From Janthinobacterium sp051380735 (GTDB lineage Bacteria > Pseudomonadota > Gammaproteobacteria > Burkholderiales > Burkholderiaceae_D), in contig NZ_JBNYXQ010000001.1 in assembly GCF_051380735.1 (NCBI RefSeq), positions 248,001 to 312,000 on the forward strand: a stretch of DNA of 64,000 bases, given 5' to 3'. A model generated the notes under the pieces. The model was not told where the DNA came from and ran no database searches. It worked only from the letters and a program-made list of their open reading frames with translations. How positions within the stretch are numbered: position 1 is the first letter of the stretch; each line of letters starts with the position of its first letter. The translations under genes were made by a program, and so were the position numbers. Shown one piece after another: positions 53,420 through 60,729 of the stretch.

Positions 53420-55123
53420 TCAAGCGGCATGCCGTTGAAGGCAGCCTTGTGAAAATTCCGTTGCCGCCACCGCCGGCAATGGCCTGCTGTAGTAATAACC
53501 CTGTATCTGGTCGCATTGCCAGCCGCGCAGCAGGCTGCGCTGCTCGTCCGTTTCCACCCCTTCGGCGATCACCGACAGGCCCAGGCTATGGCCCAGGCCG
53601 ATGGTGGCCTGCACGATGGCGCTCTGTTCGCCGACGCTGGCCATATTGCGCACGAACGACTGATCGATCTTGAGCTTGTCGATCGGGAAGCGGGAGAGGT
53701 AAGCCAGGCTGGAATAACCGGTGCCGAAGTCGTCGATGGCCAGGCGCAGGCCCAGGGCGCGCAGGCGCTTGAGCAAGGCGATCGCGGCCTGCGCGTCTTC
53801 CATCACCACGCCTTCGGTAATTTCAAGTTCCAGCAACGCCGGATCGATGCTGCTGCTGGCCAGCAGCGTTTCCAGGTGCGCCAGGAAACCGGGGGCGGCG
53901 AACTGGCGCGGCGAGATATTGACGGCCACCGGCACCGCCAGGCCCTGCGCCTGCCAGTCACGCAGCTGGCGGCATGCTTCTTCCAGCACCCAGGCGCCGA
54001 TCGGCACGATGAGCCCTGACTCTTCGGCCAAAGGAATGAACTGGTCCGGTGGTACCAGTGCGCCATCGCGGCGCCAGCGCAGCAGCGCTTCGAAACCCAC
54101 CAGCGCGTCGTCGCCCAGTGCCTGCTGCGGCTGGTAATGCAGTTCCAGCTCGCCGCGTTCGACGGCATGGCGCAGGGCCGCCTCGGTGGCGATGCGCTGG
54201 GCGGCCTGGGCGTTGATCTCTTCCGAGTAGTGCACCAGGGTGTCACCGCCGGCGCGGCGCGCCAGTTGCAGCGCCGCGTCGGCATTGCGCAGCAGCGCTT
54301 CCGGTTCGCGGCCATGCAGCGGATAGCTGACGGCGCCCAGGCTCAGGCTGGTAAAGATTTCATGGCCCTGCCAGCTGTAGGGCACGCCGACTTCATCGCG
54401 CAGGGCCGACACGGCCGCCTCGAACTCGGCGCTTTCACGCGGCCACTGGTACAGGATGGCAAAATTGGCGCCGTCGAGCCGGTAAACTTCGCCGCCACTG
54501 CATTCGGCCGCCTGGCGCATGCGCCCCAACAGCCCGACGATCATGTGGTCGCCAAAACTGTGGCCCAGGCCGCCGACGATGCGCGTAAAACGGTCGATGG
54601 TACCGAGCACCACCGCATGCGGCCTGGCCGGCAGGCCGCGCAGGCGCGTTTCGAACGAGCGCCGGTGCGCCAGCCCCGTGAGCGGGTCGTGGCCGGCCTG
54701 ATGCGCCAGTTGCTGCTCGACCCGGTAGCGGGCGCGCACGTGGTACAGCAGAAAGCCGCTGCTCAGCAGCGCCAGCAGGTCGAACAAATGCACCAGGCGC
54801 GTGATGCCCATGGCATTTTTCACGGCTGCCTCGCCGTCCGCATGGAGCGTCTGCGGCACTGCCTCGCCGGACTGCGTTTGTTCCAGCAAGGGGCCAATGC
54901 TGTTGCGTATGCCGCTGCTGGCGCGCTCCATTACCACCGACAGGCCGATACTGGCGGCGATCACCAGCATCAGCAGGGTATAGACCGACCAGCGCGCAAA
55001 CGGCAGACGCAGCTGCCGCACGCGCTGCACGCCCCGGCGCAACAGCGCGGCCAGGCGGCGCACAATCGGATGGAAACCGGACAACGGGGACAAGGTGTCG
55101 GTATGGTGGAAAACAGTACGCAT
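53420..55123 (-). CDS. EAL phosphodiesterase with degenerate GGDEF and membrane sensor
   Basis: 567 residues from the ATG at 55123 (AGGAAC upstream). Two membrane helices (about 45-70 and 115-135) bracket a short periplasmic loop. The GGDEF domain (about 140-305) carries LDGANF in place of GGDEF, so it cannot make c-di-GMP. The EAL domain (about 315-560) keeps FEALLRW, NISPRQ, LELEITEG, IDDFGTGYSS, LKIDQSF and VIAEGVET and should hydrolyse c-di-GMP. It follows the orphan receiver gene by 29 bases, which suggests the receiver gates its activity. Confidence 0.92.
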   Translation of the reverse strand: MRTVFHHTDTLSPLSGFHPIVRRLAALLRRGVQRVRQLRLPFARWSVYTLLMLVIAASIGLSVVMERASSGIRNSIGPLLEQTQSGEAVPQTLHADGEAAVKNAMGITRLVHLFDLLALLSSGFLLYHVRARYRVEQQLAHQAGHDPLTGLAHRRSFETRLRGLPARPHAVVLGTIDRFTRIVGGLGHSFGDHMIVGLLGRMRQAAECSGGEVYRLDGANFAILYQWPRESAEFEAAVSALRDEVGVPYSWQGHEIFTSLSLGAVSYPLHGREPEALLRNADAALQLARRAGGDTLVHYSEEINAQAAQRIATEAALRHAVERGELELHYQPQQALGDDALVGFEALLRWRRDGALVPPDQFIPLAEESGLIVPIGAWVLEEACRQLRDWQAQGLAVPVAVNISPRQFAAPGFLAHLETLLASSSIDPALLELEITEGVVMEDAQAAIALLKRLRALGLRLAIDDFGTGYSSLAYLSRFPIDKLKIDQSFVRNMASVGEQSAIVQATIGLGHSLGLSVIAEGVETDEQRSLLRGWQCDQIQGYYYSRPLPAVAATEFSQGCLQRHAA

Positions 55124-55152
55124 GGCGGGTTCCTGGCGTGGTGACTCGGGCT

Positions 55153-55536
55153 TTACAGTTCTTTGCAGGCCTGGCGGATGCAGCGCACCAGATCGTTCGA
55201 TTGGAATGGCTTGCTCAGAAAGCACGAGGCGCCCGACTGCAGCACGCGCAGGCGCACGGCGGGCTCGGGAAACGCGGTGATCATGATCAACGGCATCTCG
55301 CTGCCCTGCCGGCGCAGTTGCTCCAGCAGGTCGATGCCGCTCATGCCCGGCATCTGCAGGTCGCTGACGATGCACTGGTAGCCGTCCAGCGGCGCGCCGG
55401 CCAGCAGGCTTTCGGCTGAATCGAAACAGGTGGTCAGGTAACCATACGAGCGCAGCAGGCTGGCCAGCGCGCTGCGCACGGATTCATGGTCATCGACGAT
55501 GGCGATATGGACATTGTTGGTAACGGACTCGGACAC
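55153..55536 (-). CDS. Stand-alone receiver-domain response regulator
   Basis: 127 residues, receiver only. The acidic pair is in AIVDDHES, the phosphorylated Asp in IVSDLQMPG (near residue 59), Thr in MITAFP and Lys in LSKPFQ. The sequence is FixJ-like but without an output domain, so it acts by protein contact. First gene of a receiver-EAL-hypothetical operon; the CTATAC-N4-GTAT dyad at 55616-55634 lies 80 bases upstream. A likely phosphate donor is the FixL-like kinase encoded at 56285. Confidence 0.92.
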   Translation of the reverse strand: MSESVTNNVHIAIVDDHESVRSALASLLRSYGYLTTCFDSAESLLAGAPLDGYQCIVSDLQMPGMSGIDLLEQLRRQGSEMPLIMITAFPEPAVRLRVLQSGASCFLSKPFQSNDLVRCIRQACKEL

Positions 55537-55615
55537 TGCAAACTCCCTGGTATCGGTGGCGTCAAGCGGCCACCTGACGCATGGGAGAACTTTACAGGCT
55601 GCAAGGCAAGCGCGA

Positions 55616-55634
55616 AATCATACAAGGGTATAGG
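55616..55634 (-). promoter_or_regulatory. Putative shared operator, copy 1 (receiver-EAL operon)
   Basis: Minus strand CCTATACCCTTGTATGATT. It matches 16 of 19 bases of the site at 63594-63612 and shares CTATAC-N4-GTAT with 57813-57828. Located 80-98 bases upstream of the receiver start, a position typical of activator sites. Confidence 0.5.
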
Positions 55635-55640
55635 GGGAGA

Positions 55641-56288
55641 TTACTTGCGGCGCGCCGTATCGATGCCCAGCGCCTCGGCCATCCGCACCAGGTCGGCAAA
55701 GGTGCGCGCCTGCATCTTGCGCATGGCATTGCCGCGGTGGATCTTGACGGTGATTTCGCTGGTACCGAGTTCGCCGGCGATCTGCTTGTTCATCAGGCCG
55801 CTGGCGGCCAGTGCCATGATTTCGCGCTCGCGCGGGGTCAGGCTGGCATAGCAGTCCTGCAAGCCTTGCGCAGCCTGTTCGCGCGCGCGCCGTTCACGGT
55901 CGGCGCCCAAGGCCAGGTTGACGGCGTCGAGCAGGTCCTGGTCGCGGAAGGGCTTGGCCAGGAAATCGAGGGCGCCCGCCTTCATCGCGCGCACCGACAT
56001 GGGAATGTCGCCGTGACCGGTCATGAAGATGATCGGCAGGTGTGCGCCGTCGCGATTGAGGTCGGCCTGGAAGTCGAGGCCCGACACCCCTTGCAGGCGC
56101 ACGTCGAGCAACAGGCAGCTGACCACTTCCGCGCGCGGCTGGGCCAGGAACTGCGCCACCGAGGCGTAGTCGGCCACCGCCAGGCCGCTCGAGCGCAGCA
56201 GGCTGGAAATGGCGGCGCGCAGCGGCCCGTCGTCGTCGACGATATGCACCAGGCCCGGCGATGCGTCCACCGAGCTCAAGCTGTTCAT
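55641..56288 (-). CDS. FixJ/NarL-type response regulator with LuxR helix-turn-helix
   Basis: 215 residues from the ATG at 56288, overlapping the kinase stop as ATGA, with GGAGG upstream inside the kinase gene. Receiver domain about 10-125: HIVDDDGP, Asp in LLLDVRLQG (near residue 61) and Lys in LAKPFR. The DNA-binding domain, about 140-205, has LTPREREIMALAASG, then the recognition helix NKQIAGELGTSEITVKIH. Partner of the FixL-like kinase. It is the best candidate for binding the shared dyads in this region. Confidence 0.94.
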   Translation of the reverse strand: MNSLSSVDASPGLVHIVDDDGPLRAAISSLLRSSGLAVADYASVAQFLAQPRAEVVSCLLLDVRLQGVSGLDFQADLNRDGAHLPIIFMTGHGDIPMSVRAMKAGALDFLAKPFRDQDLLDAVNLALGADRERRAREQAAQGLQDCYASLTPREREIMALAASGLMNKQIAGELGTSEITVKIHRGNAMRKMQARTFADLVRMAEALGIDTARRK

Positions 56289-57754
56289 GCGGCCTCCGTG
56301 ACAAAGCTGGCGGCCGATGGCAGCGACAGCGACAGGGTCGCGCCCTGCCCGGGCGTGCTGCGGGCCCAGATGCGCCCACCGTGGGTTTCGACGATCGAGC
56401 GGCAGATCGGCAAGCCCATGCCCATGCCGTCGGCCTTGGTGCTGAAAAATGCCTCGAACAGGTGCGGCAGGTGTTCGCTGGCGATGCCGGGACCGCTGTC
56501 GATGATATGACACTGCACCGCACCATCCGCGTTTTCATCCAGGGCGGTGCGCAGCAGCAGCGAGGCCTTGCCCGGCGCGCAGTCCTGCATCGCCTGCATG
56601 GCGTTCATCATCAGGTTGATCAGCACTTGCAGCAATTGGACCTTGTCGCCGCGCACTGGCGGCAAGCCAGGCGCCAGTTCCAGGCGCAGGCTGACGGCAT
56701 GGCTGCCCAGTTCGCGCTGCACCAGCGCGGCAGCCTCCTCGGCCACCGTGTTGAAGTCGAGCGGCAGATGATACGGCTCGCTGCGCCGCGCCAGCGCGCG
56801 GATGCGCTGTATCACCTCGGTGGCGCGCCGGCTCGCTTCGAGCAGGCTGGCGATCGCCGCGCAGGCTTCGTTCAGGTTGGGCTGCGGCCGGTTCAGCCAG
56901 CGCAGGCTCGCTTCGCCGTTGGTGGCGATCGCCGCCAGCGGCTGGTTCACCTCATGCGCGATCGAGGCGGCCAGTTCGCCCAGCATGGTCACCCGCGTCA
57001 CGTGCGCCAGCTGCACCTGCGATTCGTGCAGCGCCTGTTCGGCCAGCACCGAGGCCGTCACGTCCATCAGCGCGCCCAGGTATTCGCAGCGGCCGGCCTG
57101 GTCATAGGTCGGGTGCGCCAGCACATGCACGTATTTGATGCTCCCGTCGGGCAGTTGCAGGCGGTGGCGCACATCGAGTTCGCCCTCGCAGCGCATCACC
57201 TGGGCGATGGCCGCGCGCACCAGCGGGCGGTCGTCAGGCATGGTGCGCTCAAGCAGCATCTCGACGGTGGGCGCGCCTATGGCGGGATAGCCGTAGATGC
57301 GCGCCGCCTCGTCCGACCAGTACAGGCGGGCCTCGGGCGCCGTGAAGCTGAAACTGCCGGTCTTGCTGATGCGCTGGGTGCCGGCCAGGAAGGCTTCGCT
57401 GCGGCGCAGCGCTTCTTCGCGCGCCAGCAGCCGTTCGGTGGCGGCCTGGCCCGTCAGCGCCAGAAAGGCGGTGATGCCGATCGCCGCCAGGCTGACCATC
57501 AGCCGGCCCGAGGCGGGCCCGGAAAAGATCGACACATGGATCATGCCGTAGGCCAGCAGGGTTAGCGCCATGCACAGCACGGTCGTCAGGATCACGCCGC
57601 GGCGCGCCCAGACGCTGGCCGACAGCAGCACCACCACCACGTACATGACGGCGATGGCGACGTCAAGATCGGTAAATGCATCGACCGCAAAAATCAGCAG
57701 GGTGACGCCGACCAACAGGACGGAGAGTAAGGGACTGCCGGGAACACGTGCCAT
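56285..57754 (-). CDS. FixL-like membrane sensor histidine kinase with PAS domain
   Basis: 489 residues. Four membrane helices (about 8-110), a PAS domain (about 115-240; YWSDEAARIYGYP), the H-box SIAHEVNQPLAAI (His near residue 267) and a HATPase domain with LINLMMNAMQAM, DSGPGIA and GMGMGLPI. The HEVNQPLAA type is typical of FixL/TodS/DctB-like kinases that use LuxR-type regulators. The PAS domain has no obvious haem His, so the ligand is uncertain. Translationally coupled to the LuxR regulator. A perfect CTATAC-AAAA-GTATAG dyad lies 59 bases upstream. Confidence 0.94.
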   Translation of the reverse strand: MARVPGSPLLSVLLVGVTLLIFAVDAFTDLDVAIAVMYVVVVLLSASVWARRGVILTTVLCMALTLLAYGMIHVSIFSGPASGRLMVSLAAIGITAFLALTGQAATERLLAREEALRRSEAFLAGTQRISKTGSFSFTAPEARLYWSDEAARIYGYPAIGAPTVEMLLERTMPDDRPLVRAAIAQVMRCEGELDVRHRLQLPDGSIKYVHVLAHPTYDQAGRCEYLGALMDVTASVLAEQALHESQVQLAHVTRVTMLGELAASIAHEVNQPLAAIATNGEASLRWLNRPQPNLNEACAAIASLLEASRRATEVIQRIRALARRSEPYHLPLDFNTVAEEAAALVQRELGSHAVSLRLELAPGLPPVRGDKVQLLQVLINLMMNAMQAMQDCAPGKASLLLRTALDENADGAVQCHIIDSGPGIASEHLPHLFEAFFSTKADGMGMGLPICRSIVETHGGRIWARSTPGQGATLSLSLPSAASFVTEAA

Positions 57755-57812
57755 GCCTGACCTTTCGTATCTTCTTCACCAGCATTGTAATATGGCAAGA
57801 AAGATAAGTGGG

Positions 57813-57828
57813 CTATACAAAAGTATAG
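57813..57828 (-). promoter_or_regulatory. Putative shared operator, copy 2 (kinase-regulator operon)
   Basis: CTATAC-AAAA-GTATAG, a perfect palindrome with a four-base centre. On the minus strand CTATACTTTTGTAT closely matches CTATACCCTTGTAT of copy 1. Located 59-74 bases upstream of the kinase start, suggesting autoregulation by the LuxR-type partner. Confidence 0.5.
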
Positions 57829-57937
57829 TTTTACACGGCCGGCATGCAATAAAAACGGCTCTGTCACCGAAAGCGGTGGGAACGCTCTGCCGTTGCTGCG
57901 GTCTGACTGATCAAGTATTTCCTTCCAGAAGCCGATC

Positions 57938-58375
57938 ATGGACACAGCCCAGTGGCAGGCATTCCCCAGGCAAATCCCGCAACTGTCGCATCGCCAGCGT
58001 ATTACCAGCAGCAACTTGTTGCGCAGCAGCGCACCGCAGGATGCCGCCGTTGCCCTGATTGAGCAGACAGTGCAAGCGCAGCTGCATTGCCCGGCCTGCC
58101 AGTCGACACACTCCGCCGGCACGGCCAGGCCCATGGCCTGCAACGCTATCGCTGCGTACCCTGTCGTAAAACTTTCAATGCCTTGACCAGTACACCGCTG
58201 GCGCATCTGCACCACAAGCAGCGATGGCTGGCTGCGCGCCTTTCCCGGCGTGGCGGCCCGCTACCTGCCCAACTACCTCGGTTGGCGCTGCATACTTGAC
58301 GCCCGCAGAATATTGTCCCCCGAAAGCTTGCTCAGGGCCACCTTGGGTACGTTCCCACATTTGACGGTGACATAG
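57938..58375 (+). pseudogene. Decayed IS1595-family transposase
   Basis: An N-terminal fragment begins MDTAQWQAFPRQIPQLS and continues to a zinc ribbon (HCPACQSTH, then in another frame LQRYRCVPCRKTFNALTS). It then jumps to the family's C-terminal end VAARYLPNYLGWRC followed by LSPESLLRATLG and a TAG at 58373. The whole DDE catalytic core is missing. At least one frameshift lies near 58100-58140 and a large internal deletion near 58240. About 438 bases remain of roughly one kilobase. No clear terminal inverted repeats were found. Inactive scar between the kinase operon and the molybdoenzyme gene. Confidence 0.8.
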
Positions 58376-58389
58376 CCAATAACCCCCCC

Positions 58390-60729
58390 TCAGCGCCCTC
58401 CCCCTTCCGGCATGCGGCCAGCAAGCAACAGCACCGGGATCGATTTCGAGGTGGGCGTGCCGGCGCCGTCGGCCACGCTGGCCAAAGGCACCAGCGCATT
58501 CGTCTCGGGATAATACGCCGCCACGCAGCCGCGCGGAATGTCGTAGGCCACCAGCATGAAGCCGTCGGCGCGGCGCTCCACGCCATCGTCCCAGACGCTT
58601 TTCACGTCGACCCAGTCGCCCGCCCGCATGCCCAGCATGGCGATATCTTTGGGGTGGATGAAAATCACGCGGCGCATGCCGAACACGCCCCGGTAACGGT
58701 CGTCGAGCGCATAGACGGTGGTGTTGTACTGGTCGTGCGAGCGGGTGGTCATCATCACCAGCAGGCGTTCGCCGTGCTGCTGACGCGCGCGCGAAATCGG
58801 CGTATCGCGCGGCACCGCGTGCACGGCGAATTGCGCCTTGCCGCTGGCCGTATGCCAGGTGCGGTGGCGCGGCGCCACCGTCAGGTGAAAGCCGCCCGGC
58901 ACGGCGATGCGCTGGTTGTAGTCATGGAAGTCGTCGAACACTTTTTCGATCTCGTCGCGGATCAAGGCGTAATCGTCGCGCCAGGCCGGCCAGCGCAAGC
59001 CATCGCGGCCCTGCCCTTCGCCGCTACCCAAGGTCGCCTCGGCCATGCGCGAGACGATCGCCACTTCCGACAGCAGCTCTGGCGAAGCCGGCGCATTGCG
59101 CCCGTACGACACATGCACCATGCTCATGGAGTCTTCTACGGTCACACCCTGCGCCACGCCCCGCCGCAGGTCGATCTCGGTGCGGCCCAGGGTCGGCAGG
59201 ATCAGCGCGGCACGGCCGTGCACCAGCGCGCTGCGATTGAGCTTGGTGATGATCTGCACCGTCAAGGCGCACGAACGCAGGGCGGCGAAGGTGCGCGGCG
59301 TGTCGGGCGTGGCGACGGCAAAATTGCCGCCCAGGCCGATAAACACTTTTACTTTGCCCTGCTCCATGGCGGCGATCGTCGCCACCACGTCGTGGCCGTG
59401 GTGGCGCGGCGGCTCGAAGCCATATACCTGGCGCAGCCGGTCCAGGAAAGCGGCGCTGGGCTGCTCCTCGATGCCGACGGTACGGTCGCCCTGCACGTTC
59501 GAGTGGCCGCGCACGGGGCACAGGCCGGCGCCGGGCCGGCCAATATTGCCGCGCATCAGCATCAGATTGCTCAGCATCTGGATGGTGGCCACCGCGTGCT
59601 TGTGCTGGGTGATGCCCATGCCCCAGGTGGCGATCACCCGTTCGCTGCGCGCGTAGATGTCGGCCAGCTGCGCGATCTGCGCCTGCGGCACGCCCGATTC
59701 CGCGACCAGCAGTTCCCACGCTTCGCCGCGCAGGTCGGCGGCAAAGGCTTCGAAAAACGCCGTGTGGGACGCGATAAAATCCAGGTCCAGCAGGCGGTGC
59801 GTGCCCTTCAATGCCGCCGCATCGTCCATTTCCAGCAGCCGCTTGGCCACGCCCTTGAGCAGCGCCAGGTCGCCACCCAGGCGCGGCTGGATGAACAGCG
59901 AGGCGATATTGGTGCTGCCGCCGGTCAGCATTTCACCGATCGCCTGTGGATCCGTAAATCGCTCCAGGCCGCGCTCGCGCAGCGGATTGATCGACACGAT
60001 GGTGGCGCCGCGTTTGGCGCAGGCGCGCAGTTCGCCCAGCATGCGCGGGTGGTTGGTGGCAGGATTCTGGCCGAAGATCAAGATCGCATCGGCGTGCTCG
60101 AAATCGTCCAGGGTGACCGTGCCCTTGCCGGCGCCGACCACCGGCGGCAGGCCGCGGCTGGTCGCCTCATGGCACATGTTCGAGCAATCCGGAAAGTTAT
60201 TCGTGCCGTAGGCGCGCGCAAACAGCTGGTACAAAAAGGCCGCCTCGTTGCTGGCGCGCCCCGAGGTATAGAACGCCGCCTGGTCGGGATCGTCGAGCGA
60301 GTTCAGCTCGCAGGCGACCAGATCGAAAGCGTCATCCCAGGATACCGGCACATAGCGGTCGCTGGCGGAATCATAGACCATCGGCTGCGTCAAACGGCCA
60401 TGGTGTTCCAGTTCATGGTCGGACTGGCGCAGCAGCTCGGTGACAGTTTGGCCGGCAAAGAAATCGGCGCTCACGCGCCGCGAAGTCGCTTCGGCCGCCA
60501 CCGCCTTGGCGCCGTTTTCGCAAAATTCAAAGGTCGACGAGTGCGCGCGGTCGGGCCAGGCGCAGCCGGGGCAGTCAAAGCCGTCGGGCTGGTTTTGCGC
60601 CAGCAAGGCGCCGATACCGGCCGGCGGCACGCGCTCGCGCAGCATGCCCTGAGCCACATGGCGCAGCGCGTCCCAGCCGGCGGCGGCATGGGTGTAAGGG
60701 GCGATCTTTCCGACCGGTTTGTTGCTCAT
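58390..60729 (-). CDS. FdhF/YdeP-family molybdopterin oxidoreductase (copy 2)
   Basis: 779 residues from the ATG at 60729, which overlaps the upstream GGDEF-EAL stop as ATGA and has AAGAGGT upstream; the frame continues upstream only as a shadow of that gene. Same layout as copy 1: CPGCAW and FEFCENG at the N-terminus, molybdenum-ligand Cys186 in NMCHEA, LMRGNIGRPGAGLCPVRGHS, and a C-terminal cofactor-binding domain. No signal peptide. Expression is tied to the c-di-GMP protein upstream, which suggests signal-dependent use. The physiological substrate is unknown; related proteins are linked to acid or redox stress. Confidence 0.9.
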   Translation of the reverse strand: MSNKPVGKIAPYTHAAAGWDALRHVAQGMLRERVPPAGIGALLAQNQPDGFDCPGCAWPDRAHSSTFEFCENGAKAVAAEATSRRVSADFFAGQTVTELLRQSDHELEHHGRLTQPMVYDSASDRYVPVSWDDAFDLVACELNSLDDPDQAAFYTSGRASNEAAFLYQLFARAYGTNNFPDCSNMCHEATSRGLPPVVGAGKGTVTLDDFEHADAILIFGQNPATNHPRMLGELRACAKRGATIVSINPLRERGLERFTDPQAIGEMLTGGSTNIASLFIQPRLGGDLALLKGVAKRLLEMDDAAALKGTHRLLDLDFIASHTAFFEAFAADLRGEAWELLVAESGVPQAQIAQLADIYARSERVIATWGMGITQHKHAVATIQMLSNLMLMRGNIGRPGAGLCPVRGHSNVQGDRTVGIEEQPSAAFLDRLRQVYGFEPPRHHGHDVVATIAAMEQGKVKVFIGLGGNFAVATPDTPRTFAALRSCALTVQIITKLNRSALVHGRAALILPTLGRTEIDLRRGVAQGVTVEDSMSMVHVSYGRNAPASPELLSEVAIVSRMAEATLGSGEGQGRDGLRWPAWRDDYALIRDEIEKVFDDFHDYNQRIAVPGGFHLTVAPRHRTWHTASGKAQFAVHAVPRDTPISRARQQHGERLLVMMTTRSHDQYNTTVYALDDRYRGVFGMRRVIFIHPKDIAMLGMRAGDWVDVKSVWDDGVERRADGFMLVAYDIPRGCVAAYYPETNALVPLASVADGAGTPTSKSIPVLLLAGRMPEGGGR

